From: JAFNAG01 sp041501225
Lineage (GTDB): Bacteria > Acidobacteriota > UBA6911
Direction of reading: 5' to 3'
Assembly (NCBI GenBank): GCA_041501225.1
Contig: JBGQNR010000004.1
Location: 20,669-84,668, forward strand
Length of the DNA: 64,000 nt
In this document: piece after piece, positions 17,724-26,695 of the stretch
Layout: the number at the start of each line of letters is the position of its first letter
Position numbering within the stretch: position 1 is the stretch's first letter
The notes under the pieces: model-generated
Told to the model about the DNA's origin: nothing
What the model saw: the letters and a program-made list of their open reading frames with translations, nothing else
The model's database searches: none
Program-made: the position numbers and the translations under genes

Positions 17724-18383
17724 TTGGACAGCAGAAAGATTCCTATTACCACCAATGGTGCATCGCCATCCAAGGCCGGCGCCGCTGACGATGTGGCGGA
17801 GTTTCGCGTCGTCGACAAGCGCCCTTTTGCCGGGATGGATACAGGAGCGTCGGTCGACGAACCCGTGGAGGTGAAGCCTCGCTATCCCACCTACGTGGAA
17901 GAACTGATGGCGAAGGTGGCGGACACCGAGCGGCGTTTCACGGAGAGGGTCAAACAAGTCGACCAGGAGACAGCACGTTCCAAAGCCCGCCTCGATGCGG
18001 ATTATGAGCGCAAGCTCGCGCTCGCCCGGCAGAGCATGGTGCTGCCTTTTCTCGATGTGCTCGACAACCTCGAGCGTGCATTGGAGGCGGCGTCGGTCGG
18101 GGGGAGCAAAGAGGACTTGCTCCAGGGCCTGCGGATGACGGCCGACCTCTTCCGCGCGAAGCTGCGAGCGCACGCCATCGAGCCACTCGAGGTGCTGAAC
18201 CAGCCCTTCGATCCGAGCTTGAGCCAGGCTGTAGGTGTGATCCCCGTATCCGAGCCAGGCAAAGACGGATTGGTTGTCGACGTGGTTCTACCCGGCTATC
18301 GCATGGAGAAAAACCTGGTCCGGCCCGCGCAGGTGCGTGTGGCTCAATACCAGCAGGACCCAGGAAAACCCGCACTCCGCTAA
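17724..18383 (+). CDS. grpE: GrpE family nucleotide exchange factor
   Basis: A 219-residue GrpE: an acidic/variable N-terminus, a long helix (about 55-115) and the C-terminal beta domain with LPFLDVLDNLERAL, GLRMTADLF and NQPFDPSLSQAVG. GrpE releases ADP from DnaK. The start appears to be TTG at 17724 with GGGGG a few bases upstream; no in-frame ATG fits. It is solitary, without dnaK or dnaJ nearby, which is less usual than a grpE-dnaK operon. Confidence 0.88.
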   Translation: MDSRKIPITTNGASPSKAGAADDVAEFRVVDKRPFAGMDTGASVDEPVEVKPRYPTYVEELMAKVADTERRFTERVKQVDQETARSKARLDADYERKLALARQSMVLPFLDVLDNLERALEAASVGGSKEDLLQGLRMTADLFRAKLRAHAIEPLEVLNQPFDPSLSQAVGVIPVSEPGKDGLVVDVVLPGYRMEKNLVRPAQVRVAQYQQDPGKPALR

Positions 18384-18481
18384 CCTGGCAACTACACCAC
18401 AGCTGGAACAGATTTTTTCAACGCAATCTCCCATGCACCGGGAGCGCACCCAGGCGCATGAAAATGTTGTGCACTCATCAC

Positions 18482-18680
18482 GCTTCCCCTGCGTCGCCCT
18501 TTCAGGGCTCTTGCCAGCTCGATCCCCTGTTCCCAGGGCTCACGCCCTGGGCTTTGCTGCGCCACCCCTTCGGGGTTTTCGCAGTCGTAAAATGCTCAGC
18601 CCTGAAAGGGCGGGACAGGACAGCCCAGGGCGCAAGCCCTGGGTTGAGGTGCGGAGAACTCAAGCCCTGAAAGGGCACAG
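18482..18680. repeat. composite triple-hairpin repeat, copy 1
   Basis: A non-coding palindrome-rich element built from three modules. Module one is GCCCTTTCAGGGCT and its inverse AGCCCTGAAAGGGC (about 18494, 18597 and 18663). Module two is CCCAGGGC-N-GCCCTGGG (18531-18550 and about 18623-18643). Module three is ACCCCTTCGGGGTT (about 18564). The same modules occur at 50155-50335. It fills most of the grpE to anti-sigma gap. Confidence 0.85.
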
Positions 18681-18734
18681 AAATAGACGAGTTGATCGGC
18701 ACCGTAATTGGTCCTATTTTCGGAATAGAGCGCG

Positions 18735-18785
18735 CAGAGAGCAAAACTCATTTCCTCTGCGTCATCTGCGCGCTCTGCGTTGAGG
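18735..18785. repeat. CTCTGCG / CGCAGAG micro-repeat hairpin
   Basis: CGCGCAGAGAGC on the left pairs with the CTCTGCG words on the right (GCGCTCTGCGTTGAG). It belongs to the same family as the elements at about 65-135 and 4995-5070. Confidence 0.6.
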
Positions 18786-18815
18786 GTTTTGGTTGCGGAA
18801 AATGCCGTTTGCCTG

Positions 18816-20159
18816 TTATCGGATCAGATAATTTACTCCATTCCAGAAGAGCAGGATGGGCACACCCGAAGCGTGCAACTGGGCCAAATCCGGTTCCTTG
18901 GCGAGGATGTCCGCGTAGTCTTTTGAATCGCGGACGATCTCGTGCGCCGGCGCTTTAGTGTGCGCCACGCACCCGGCATCCACCCAGTAGTTCGGTGTCC
19001 GGTACAAGAGCCGCTGGCCGATTTTCTTCGCGTTGTTGCCGGCTGGATCTTTCGTCATCAGAAGGCGCGCTTCCTCGAGCGCCAGGCTTACACGGTTGTC
19101 CTTCGCGTCCGTGACCGATGAGCGCAGCGCCAGGATCCTCTTATCCCCAGCCTGTATAGCGGCCTTGGCTGGCTGGGCCTGCTGACCGTTCTGTGTCTTT
19201 TGGTCCGGCTCCACGCGCTTCTTCTCATCGGCAGCCTGCAGAACCACGCCGCCTCCCCGCTCCCCTTGCGCCACTGTGGCTTGCGCCTTGATTGCGCTCA
19301 CCTGGTCTAGGGCGGCCTGCTGGTTGAGTTGGGCGGTTTGCTGAATCGCCGGGTTGACTTGCTGAGCGATTTGACTGGATGGCCGGCTCACGGCCTCGGC
19401 CTTCATCTTCGCCTCCTCGGGCCGGTTGGCTGCCATCTCCATTTTCAGCGCTTTATTGTCCGCATTGAGTAGCACTCTTTGCTGCAAGTCTGCTTTCGTG
19501 TTCTCTCCCACCGCAAGTTTTGAGGCATCCGCATAAGCGGGCGCTTGGGGGCGTGCAAGATTCCCGGCTTCCAGGACTAGTTGGTTCGAGACAGCAGCCG
19601 GCGGCGTGACAGGCTGCGGCTTCGGAGCCGGCTGGCCGCTCTGTGCCTGGGCGGGCATGCCGGTCGCATTGGTAGATACAACGCCAACGGAAGCGGCAGG
19701 GGCTGCAGTGGGGGGTGTTCTTGTTTCCTTAGAGCTCATCGCAGCCCCAGGCCCGACGGAGACATCATATTGATTTTGTCTGGCAGCGATTTGAGGTTTC
19801 TGCATGGGCTGCTGAGACTGTCGGGTCGCCTGGAACAACAACGCACCGACAACCACGACCACGGCAGCCGCAAAGACGAGGCGAATCGGAGAGGTGCGAT
19901 AGGTAAAACTCCGGGGCTCGGGAGCAGCGGGGACAGCGATGCTCTCCTCCGCCGCGTCCAGCTGCAAGGAGAGTGCCAACGCCTCCTGGCATGCAGCGCA
20001 GTCCGCGGCGTGCTCCTCGAAACGAGCCGTTTCGTCCGGGGTCAAATGCGCTTCCAGGAATGCGGCGAGTTCATTGGCATCGGGGCATGGTCCCGGCACA
20101 TTCCCGCGCCGCCGGCTCAGGATACGCCGGATGGCTTCCTCGATGTGTGGTTGGTTCAT
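18816..20159 (-). CDS. putative membrane anti-sigma factor with zinc-finger (zf-HC2-like) N-terminus
   Basis: A 447-residue protein. The N-terminal zinc-binding anti-sigma pattern H-x3-C-x2-C is at residues 50-57 (HAADCAAC), followed by one membrane helix (about 93-110). A long Ala/Gln/Pro-rich, low-complexity periplasmic linker (about 115-340) leads to a conserved-looking C-terminal domain of about 100 residues with two Trp and one Cys. The gene lies directly downstream of the sigma-factor gene (22-base gap), so it most likely sequesters that sigma factor. The C-terminal domain is not recognised and may be the signal-sensing part. Confidence 0.75.
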   Translation of the reverse strand: MNQPHIEEAIRRILSRRRGNVPGPCPDANELAAFLEAHLTPDETARFEEHAADCAACQEALALSLQLDAAEESIAVPAAPEPRSFTYRTSPIRLVFAAAVVVVVGALLFQATRQSQQPMQKPQIAARQNQYDVSVGPGAAMSSKETRTPPTAAPAASVGVVSTNATGMPAQAQSGQPAPKPQPVTPPAAVSNQLVLEAGNLARPQAPAYADASKLAVGENTKADLQQRVLLNADNKALKMEMAANRPEEAKMKAEAVSRPSSQIAQQVNPAIQQTAQLNQQAALDQVSAIKAQATVAQGERGGGVVLQAADEKKRVEPDQKTQNGQQAQPAKAAIQAGDKRILALRSSVTDAKDNRVSLALEEARLLMTKDPAGNNAKKIGQRLLYRTPNYWVDAGCVAHTKAPAHEIVRDSKDYADILAKEPDLAQLHASGVPILLFWNGVNYLIR

Positions 20160-20181
20160 AACTCACCCTTAGTAAGGACGA

Positions 20182-21180
20182 TCATATGGTCCCGCCTTGC
20201 AGCTTTTTTTGAATCGGAATGCCTGCCGACGCAGGTTTCAGCGCAGATTCGAGCATCGGGTCTGCGCTCTCCGCCACCCAACGCCACAAAGATCCCAGCT
20301 CGCGGGCATTGAGCCCGTGCACTTTGCGCAGCTCCCGCTCGACGTTTTTGCGAATTTCCCGGCGCGCACGCTCGAGCCAGCGCGAAACTGTGGCTTCATG
20401 CACGCCGAAACGGAGGCCAATCGCCTTGAGGGAGATGCCCTCGAGGTGATAAAGGCCGAGAATGAGACGGTTTCGGGCGCTCAGCCGCTCGATTTCCTTC
20501 CGGACACACGCCGCCAGCACGGGCCCCCAACGGGCATCCAGCCGCGCCGCCGCCGCGTCAGCAGGTCCAGGATTCGGTGCGCAGGGCAAACCCGCCTTTT
20601 CCTCCAATTCATCCAGCGAGACTTGTTTCCTCGCCCGCCGGAAGCGATCGATCGCCGCGTGCGCCACCGCAGCCCGCAGCCAGCCCGCAAGCGAACCGCG
20701 GCCGTTGTAGCTTTGCAGCTTCCCTTTGGACACCCCCGACGCAGGCTCAGGTTCGTTTCCTTGACCCGCGGTTTGAGTCGCTGCATGACTTTCACCAAGC
20801 AGGACTGCGACAATCTCATGCGCCAGATCCTCACCTGCATCACAATTCCGGCAGGCTTGTGCGGCAAAGCGCTTTAGCAAAGGCAGGTACTGGTCTGCAA
20901 AATGTTCCCATGCTATGCGGTCGCCTCGAGTACACGCCACCGCTAGAAACAGGTCTTCGTGGCACATCTGCCGTAGTAAAGAAAGGCAGTCGGAGCATGC
21001 CTGAAAGCTGCCGGCCGGGTTCCTGCCCACTTCCCCGGTAGCGTGAGTCCCATGGCCGGCGGTCAGGATCTCTACCACACGTGCGCAGAAAGGCTCAAAC
21101 GGGAGATCGACCGTCGGATAGCGGCGCTGGCAGCGTTCGAAAACTGCACGGATTTCCCTGAGTTTATCCATCGACAGCAT
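20182..21180 (-). CDS. RNA polymerase sigma factor, sigma-70 family (ECF-like)
   Basis: About 332 residues. Region 2 is visible as DLAHEIVAVLL ... GRGSLAGWLRAAVAHAAIDRFRR and region 4 as LSARNRLILGLYHLEGISLKAIGLRFGVHEATVSRWLERARREI, which forms the -35-reading helix-turn-helix. The N-terminal 60 residues and a C-terminal extension of about 60 residues make it longer than a typical ECF sigma. It is followed by its probable anti-sigma factor. The start is uncertain: ATG 21180 (GGACAGG upstream) is used; GTG 21198 or ATG 21171 are possible. Confidence 0.85.
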   Translation of the reverse strand: MLSMDKLREIRAVFERCQRRYPTVDLPFEPFCARVVEILTAGHGTHATGEVGRNPAGSFQACSDCLSLLRQMCHEDLFLAVACTRGDRIAWEHFADQYLPLLKRFAAQACRNCDAGEDLAHEIVAVLLGESHAATQTAGQGNEPEPASGVSKGKLQSYNGRGSLAGWLRAAVAHAAIDRFRRARKQVSLDELEEKAGLPCAPNPGPADAAAARLDARWGPVLAACVRKEIERLSARNRLILGLYHLEGISLKAIGLRFGVHEATVSRWLERARREIRKNVERELRKVHGLNARELGSLWRWVAESADPMLESALKPASAGIPIQKKLQGGTI

Positions 21181-21445
21181 ATCTGCCTGTCCAACCACTT
21201 GATAAGATCCGTTTCAAAGCGGGTCGGCACGACACGTCGGGTGCATTGTCCATAGCCCTGTCGAATCCATGGTTTCTACAAGGCGCCTGACCGCTTGCTC
21301 CAAGATCGACCTGGAAGTGATTCTAATCTTCCAGGATCCGGTTCCGCAAGGTGCGCGTGCCGCCATTCAAAAACTCGATTTTGCGGGCAAAACGCCGTGT
21401 GGTAGTATGCGGGATCTGATATTAAGGAAAGGATCCCCATTTTCG

Positions 21446-22711
21446 ATGTCCGTCAAGATTCTGACCACCAACTTGCATGTCCCCAATCTTACGCACATCG
21501 ACGTCTACGAATCGCTGGGCGGTTACCAGGCGCTGCGCAAGGTTCTGCGCGAATACACGCCTGCCCAGGTGACCGAAATTGTGAAGAAGTCGGGACTGCG
21601 CGGGCGCGGTGGTGCAGGATTTCCGACCGGGATGAAGTGGGGGTTTGTTCCTAAGAACTCGGGAAAGCCGGTTTATTTGTGCGTCAACGGCGACGAAAGC
21701 GAGCCGGGCACCTTCAAGGACCGTGTCATCATCGATAATGATCCGCACCAGTTGATCGAAGGAACCATCATTTCGGCCTTTGCCTTGGATTGTCATCTGG
21801 CGTTTATTTTTCTTCGCGGGGAGTTCTTCTACGGGGCCGAAGTTGTTCAGAAGGCATTGAACGAAGCCTACACACAGGGATACCTTGGCAGGAACATCCT
21901 TGGTTCGGACTATCACCTGGAGATCATATTGCACCGTGGAGCCGGAGCCTATATCTGCGGTGAGGAAACGGCTCTGCTCGAATGCATCGAGGGAAGGCGC
22001 GGACACCCGAGGCTGAAGCCGCCATTTCCGGCCGTGGTCGGCTTGTACCAATGTCCGACCGTCATCAACAATGTGGAGACGTTGGCAAACATCCCCCATA
22101 TCATCAACAATGGAGCCGACTGGTTTGCCGGCATCGGCACGGAGCGCAACGCGGGAACCCGGCTCTTCGGGGTCAGCGGGCATGTGCAGAAACCGGGTGT
22201 ATATGAGTTCCCGATGGGGATCACCCTGCGTGAGCTGATCTATGACCACTGCGGCGGCATTCGCGGCGGGCGCAAGCTCAAGGCCGTGGTTCCCGGGGGT
22301 TCTTCAGTTCCGGTCCTGACTGCAGACCAGGTCGATGTGCACCTGGACTTCGATTCCGTCGCCAAAGCCGGCAGTATGCTCGGCTCGGCCGGGGTGATCG
22401 TCATGGACGAGACCACGTGCATGGTAAAGGCGGTGCGGCGCATCACCAAATTCTATGCCGAGGAATCCTGCGGGCAGTGCACCCAATGCCGTGAGGGTAC
22501 CGAGTGGCTCTACCAGATCCTGACCCGCCTGGAAAAAGGCATGGGCAAGCCGGGTGAACTCGAGATCATGCTCGACATCTGCACCAATATGAAGGGTCGC
22601 ACGATCTGCCCGCTCTCGGATGCGGCCGCCATGCCCGTGGAAAGCTATATCCGCGAGTTCTACGACGAATTCGCAGCCCACATCCAAAAGCAGCGCTGCA
22701 CCGTAGCCTGA
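21446..22711 (+). CDS. nuoF: NADH-quinone oxidoreductase subunit F (NADH-binding)
   Basis: A 421-residue FMN- and NADH-binding subunit. Visible: GRGGAGFPTGMKWGF and NGDESEPGTFKDR (FMN/NADH site), GAGAYICGEETALLE, and the 4Fe-4S ligands ESCGQCTQCREGTEW with a later Cys in TICPLSDAAAMP. Complex I or NAD-reducing hydrogenases need partner subunits (NuoE, NuoG), but both neighbours are unrelated and on the other strand, so it is solitary here. ATG 21446 begins the homology. Confidence 0.93.
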   Translation: MSVKILTTNLHVPNLTHIDVYESLGGYQALRKVLREYTPAQVTEIVKKSGLRGRGGAGFPTGMKWGFVPKNSGKPVYLCVNGDESEPGTFKDRVIIDNDPHQLIEGTIISAFALDCHLAFIFLRGEFFYGAEVVQKALNEAYTQGYLGRNILGSDYHLEIILHRGAGAYICGEETALLECIEGRRGHPRLKPPFPAVVGLYQCPTVINNVETLANIPHIINNGADWFAGIGTERNAGTRLFGVSGHVQKPGVYEFPMGITLRELIYDHCGGIRGGRKLKAVVPGGSSVPVLTADQVDVHLDFDSVAKAGSMLGSAGVIVMDETTCMVKAVRRITKFYAEESCGQCTQCREGTEWLYQILTRLEKGMGKPGELEIMLDICTNMKGRTICPLSDAAAMPVESYIREFYDEFAAHIQKQRCTVA

Positions 22712-22723
22712 TTACCCTCTACT

Positions 22724-24124
22724 TCAATCTGAAAGGCGGTGACAGCGTTTGAATTTTCTCCCGCTGCCGCACGGGCATGGATCGTTGCGCCCCGTCCTGC
22801 CGAAAGCCTGCTGCAGGCGGGCATCTTCTGCAGCATAGATGCCCATGATTTGGGCAGGGGCCTGCTCGCGACGCAACAATTCCGCCATGATGCGCATAGG
22901 TTGGTCGACATGGCGGAAGAACCGCTTGTAGCCTGCGCACAAATAATTCAGACCGGCCTCGCCGTCCGGAGTCTGGATGAACCGATCCTTGGGACAGCCG
23001 CCATGGCAGGCAAAGCGCACATCACAGCGCAGGCAATACTGCGGCAGGGTGTCACGTTTGTACTCGCCGAACCGGCGCTGCTTCTCGGAAGTGACCAGCT
23101 CGAGCACGGATTGTTCGCCAATGTTTCCCAGCCGGTAATCCGGCTCAACGAAATGGTCGCATGAATACAGATCGCCATTGTGTTCCAATGCCGGAGCGCC
23201 GCCGCACGTTTCGGCATGGATGCAGAGTCCTGGCGGAGCGCCGCACCAGTTGGCCAAGGCTACGTCAAACATCTGCACGTATACTCGGCCGACGTCGCGC
23301 CGCACCCACCCCTCAAAAACGTCGATCAAGAACTGGCCGTATTGTTCCGCGGTCACTGACCGATCGCTCACCTGGTCACCCTCCTGGGTATACAAGGGAC
23401 GATTGCGCCAGGAGCGCCGATCTGCGCTTCTTGCGGCGCTGATGCTGTTCACCTCCCCGATGTGCGCCGGGACGGCACGCTCAACGATGGGAATGAACTG
23501 GATGAACTGTGTTCGGCATTCATCGCGCAGAAAACGGTAGACCGCGAGGGGCTGTTGGGCATTGGCACGGTGAATTGTAGTCAAGATGTTGTGCTCTACC
23601 TTGTGGTTCTGCAGAAATGCGAGACCGCGCATCACCTGGTCGAAAGTGCCATGGCCGCCCTTGTCCCAGCGATATGCGTCATGCATTGCGCGCGGGCCAT
23701 CGATGCTGATGCCGACTAGAAAATCGTTTTCCTTGAAGAAGGCTCCCCATGAGTCGTCGAGCAGCGTCCCGTTGGTCTGGATGGTGTTGATGATCCTCGT
23801 CTCAGGGCCGCAGTATTTTTTCTGATATTCGATCGAATGCTGGAAGAAATCGAGCCCCATCAGGGTTGGCTCGCCGCCCTGCCAAGCGACAAAAACCTCG
23901 GGAGATCTGTGCGCTTTCAGCAACTGGCGGATATAGCGCTCCAGCATTTCGTCCGTCATGCGGAAACGGCTGCCCGGGTACAGCATTTCTTTTGAAAGGA
24001 AGAAGCAGTAGGCACAATCAAGATTGCAGATCGCGCCGGTCGGCTTGGCGAGCAGGTGAAAGGCGAACGGGGCTCCGTTCGAAGCCGTCAATCCAATGGG
24101 CGTCGCGCCTGTTTCCGTACTCAT
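22724..24124 (-). CDS. radical SAM anaerobic sulfatase-maturase-type enzyme with SEC-C tail
   Basis: A 466-residue radical-SAM/SPASM protein. The AdoMet 4Fe-4S motif CNLDCAYC is near residue 34. Cys-rich SPASM segments lie near 270-375 (GLCIHAETCGG, YSCDHFVEP, LRCDVRFACHGGC). The C-terminus ends with a SEC-C zinc motif DPCPCGSGRKFKRCH. The family converts Cys/Ser of sulfatases to formylglycine or modifies other peptides. No sulfatase is in the window, so the substrate is open. ATG 24124 is the start of homology, with AAGG upstream. The gene is convergent with nuoF (12-base gap). Confidence 0.88.
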   Translation of the reverse strand: MSTETGATPIGLTASNGAPFAFHLLAKPTGAICNLDCAYCFFLSKEMLYPGSRFRMTDEMLERYIRQLLKAHRSPEVFVAWQGGEPTLMGLDFFQHSIEYQKKYCGPETRIINTIQTNGTLLDDSWGAFFKENDFLVGISIDGPRAMHDAYRWDKGGHGTFDQVMRGLAFLQNHKVEHNILTTIHRANAQQPLAVYRFLRDECRTQFIQFIPIVERAVPAHIGEVNSISAARSADRRSWRNRPLYTQEGDQVSDRSVTAEQYGQFLIDVFEGWVRRDVGRVYVQMFDVALANWCGAPPGLCIHAETCGGAPALEHNGDLYSCDHFVEPDYRLGNIGEQSVLELVTSEKQRRFGEYKRDTLPQYCLRCDVRFACHGGCPKDRFIQTPDGEAGLNYLCAGYKRFFRHVDQPMRIMAELLRREQAPAQIMGIYAAEDARLQQAFGRTGRNDPCPCGSGRKFKRCHRLSD

Positions 24125-24479
24125 CTGCCGCCTTTCGCTCGGTTCATGCTGGTCGAGTGCCAATGTCAGGGATAGATCTGCACCATTCGGGCGGTCTTCT
24201 CCGAGTTGTGGCATCAGCGCGAGACACAGCGAGCCACGCTCCGGGCTATTGTATACCAGGGATATTGCCAATGGCAGCAGCAGCTGTGGAACACAACAGG
24301 CGCCATCTTCAAAAGAGTTTGAGGAGTAGTGTGGTTTCCATGCGGATGTGCACCCAGCGGGTTCATTCCTCGGGCATTTTGCCGAACGTCCAGTATTAAC
24401 GTGGACGATGTGGCACTTCGTTGACAGCCCCTGGACCCTATGATATACGGGAAACCGCTTTATGCCCGGCGAGCTACCT
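24125..24479. other. divergent promoter gap between anSME-like gene and SDR operon
   Basis: About 355 bases with no supported gene. It contains the SDR promoter at 24421-24449. No glycine riboswitch signature was recognised upstream of this glycine-dehydrogenase-like operon. Confidence 0.5.
24421..24449 (+). promoter_or_regulatory. promoter of the SDR-gcvPA-gcvPB operon
   Basis: A perfect -35 TTGACA (24421-24426), 17-nt spacer, TATACG (24444-24449); the -10 is identical to that of the second Hsp20 gene. The predicted transcription start near 24456 favours translation from ATG 24480 over ATG 24462. Confidence 0.6.
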
Positions 24480-25262
24480 ATGGATCCAAAACTGCTCCAA
24501 CATGTTTCCCTTGAAGGCCGGGTAGCGGTCATTTCAGGCGCTGCCTCCGGCATAGGCTTGGGCACAGCCCAACGTCTCGCCGAGTTCGGCGCCACAGTCG
24601 CCCTGCTCGATATCCAGGAAAGAAAAGGAAAACAGGCGGAAGCAGCCTTGTTTGCGATTGGCCGGCGTGCCCGATTTATCCGCTGCGATGTCCGCTCGAG
24701 CGCAGACTGCCGCCGCGCCATCGAAGAGACGGTTCACTACTTCGGCCGCATCGACATTCTGTTCAATAACGCAGGCCTGGTCATCAGGAAGAATACCGTC
24801 GACCTGGAGGAAAAGGAGTGGGATCTTGCGATGGAGGTCATGCTCAAGGGGACCTACCTGTTATCCCACTTCGCCATCCCCCACATGATCGCCGCCGGGG
24901 GCGGGAGCATCATCAACATGGGCTCCGGCTGGGCTCTGAAGGGTGGTCCGGATGCTGTCTCCTACTGCGCCGCCAAAGGTGGCATCCTCAACATGACCCG
25001 GGCCATGGCCATCGATCTCGGCCGCCATGGAATCCGGGTCAACTGCGTATGCCCGGGAGATGTGGACACGCCCCTGCTACGGAGCGAGTGCTCGCAGCTG
25101 GGCCAGAATGAGGACGAATTTATGGCGGACGCCGCCCGCCGGCCCCTGGCTCGCGTAGGAACGCCCGAGGACGTAGCCAACGTCGTGCTATTTTTTGCAG
25201 GCGACCTTTCAAGATGGGTGACCGGCGCTTTCCTCGTCGTGGACGGCGGCGGCATCGCGTAA
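24480..25262 (+). CDS. SDR family NAD(P)-dependent oxidoreductase
   Basis: A classical short-chain dehydrogenase of 260 residues. It has the cofactor motif SGAASGIGLG, the NNAG motif and the catalytic Tyr-Lys in SYCAAKGG. The acidic residue after strand two (LLDIQE) suggests NAD preference. The substrate is unknown. It is the first gene of an apparent operon: gcvPA starts 35 bases after its stop. Its position ahead of two P-protein-like halves suggests it oxidises or reduces a related metabolite. Confidence 0.88.
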   Translation: MDPKLLQHVSLEGRVAVISGAASGIGLGTAQRLAEFGATVALLDIQERKGKQAEAALFAIGRRARFIRCDVRSSADCRRAIEETVHYFGRIDILFNNAGLVIRKNTVDLEEKEWDLAMEVMLKGTYLLSHFAIPHMIAAGGGSIINMGSGWALKGGPDAVSYCAAKGGILNMTRAMAIDLGRHGIRVNCVCPGDVDTPLLRSECSQLGQNEDEFMADAARRPLARVGTPEDVANVVLFFAGDLSRWVTGAFLVVDGGGIA

Positions 25263-25297
25263 GGCCTCCCTGAGAAATTCTTCTTCACGAGGTGTGC

Positions 25298-26695
25298 ATG
25301 AGTGACGAACAGCCTTTCATCCATCCCTATATCCCGAATGCCGTCCCTGAGGTCAAGGAGCGGATGCTGCAGGAGATCGGCGTCCGAAGTACCGACGATC
25401 TGTATGCGGACATTCCGGAGCGGCTTAGGTTTCCCGGCCGGATGAACCTTCCCGAGCCTCTCATGTCGGAAGCAGCCCTGAAGCGGCACGTCGAAAAGAT
25501 TCTGAACCGGAACCGGTCATGCGCCGAATCGTTGAGCTTTCTCGGTGGCGGTTGCTGGCCGCATTACGTTCCCGCGGTATGCGATGAAATCAACCGCCGC
25601 TCCGAATTCCTGACCGCCTATGCGGGAGAGCCCTACGAAGATCACGGACGATTCCAGTCCCTCTTCGAGTACGAAAGCATGATGGCTGAACTCCTGGATA
25701 TGGACGTCGTCAATGTTCCGACCTTCGACTGGTGCCAGGCCGCAAGCACTTCGATAAGGATGGCTGGCCGGATCACCAAAAGAAATGAAGCCCTCGTTTC
25801 CGACACCATCGGTCCCGACCGCTTGCAGGTCATGCAGAATTACTGTCGCGGGGTGATGAGCATCGTCCAGGTTCGCCACAATGCGGCAACCGGTTTAATG
25901 GACCTCGACGACCTGGCCGCCAAATTCACGGAGAGAACTGCGGCCATCTATTTCGAGAATCCCTCCTATCTTGGCTTCCTTGAAACCCAGGGAGAACAGA
26001 TCGCTGCCATCGCTCATTCCCGGGGAGGCCTGTGTGTTGTGGGCGTGGATCCCATTTCCCTGGGAGTCATGGCTCCGCCAAGCCATTACGGCGCCGATAT
26101 TGTTTGCGGTGACGTTCAGCCTCTCGGCGTGCACATGAACTTCGGCGGCGGCCAGGCTGGATTTATCTCCACTCGCGACGAAGAAAGATTCGTCATGGAG
26201 TATCCTTCACGCCTCTTCGGCATCGCAAAAACTGCCGTCGAGGGCGAGTGGGGCTTCGGCGATGTGGCCTATGACCGAACGTCGTTCGGCGTCCGGGAAA
26301 AGGGCAAGGAGTTCGTCGGGACTGCGGCCGCGCTGTGGGGCATCACTGCCGGCGTCTATCTTGCACTGATGGGCCCCCAGGGCATGGAGGATATCGGCCG
26401 TCACATCCTGCAGAAGTCCCAATATGCCATGAAAAAGATCGCCGGGATATTGGGACTTCGCGCCCCGCGCTTCCGGTCGGCGCATTTCAAGGAGTTTGTG
26501 GTTGATTTCACGGCGACCGGGAAGACGGTTGCCGAGGTCAACGAAGCTCTTCGGGATCGGGGGATCTTCGGCGGGAAGGACCTGGGTGGTGATTTTCCCG
26601 AGCTTGCCGACAACGCGCTCTATTGCATCACCGAAGTCCACACCAAGGAAGATATCGACACCCTGGTCGGCGCACTCAAGGAGGTGCTCCGATGA
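25298..26695 (+). CDS. gcvPA: glycine dehydrogenase (decarboxylating) subunit 1-like protein, divergent
   Basis: A 465-residue member of the GcvP N-terminal family (PLP fold type I, non-lysine half). Recognisable: YIPNAVPEVKERMLQEIGV, LSFLGGGCWPHYVPAV and RSEFLTAYAGEP. In typical GcvPA the last is followed by Q-P-E-I-S-Q-G-T-L-Q and later a Y-D-G-A-T-A block. Here these read YEDHGRFQ and TFDWCQAAST, so active-site-lining segments differ. An AGG-type site precedes ATG 25298. Its stop codon overlaps the gcvPB start by four bases (ATGA), a sign of coupled translation. It may act on glycine or a related amino acid. Confidence 0.85.
   Translation: MSDEQPFIHPYIPNAVPEVKERMLQEIGVRSTDDLYADIPERLRFPGRMNLPEPLMSEAALKRHVEKILNRNRSCAESLSFLGGGCWPHYVPAVCDEINRRSEFLTAYAGEPYEDHGRFQSLFEYESMMAELLDMDVVNVPTFDWCQAASTSIRMAGRITKRNEALVSDTIGPDRLQVMQNYCRGVMSIVQVRHNAATGLMDLDDLAAKFTERTAAIYFENPSYLGFLETQGEQIAAIAHSRGGLCVVGVDPISLGVMAPPSHYGADIVCGDVQPLGVHMNFGGGQAGFISTRDEERFVMEYPSRLFGIAKTAVEGEWGFGDVAYDRTSFGVREKGKEFVGTAAALWGITAGVYLALMGPQGMEDIGRHILQKSQYAMKKIAGILGLRAPRFRSAHFKEFVVDFTATGKTVAEVNEALRDRGIFGGKDLGGDFPELADNALYCITEVHTKEDIDTLVGALKEVLR

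Noticed and set aside
18482..18680. CRISPR array
   Set aside because: Repeated palindromic modules, but no regular repeat-spacer pattern and no cas genes.
24125..24479. Glycine riboswitch upstream of the gcvP-like operon
   Set aside because: No conserved glycine-aptamer blocks were recognised; a simple TTGACA promoter is present.
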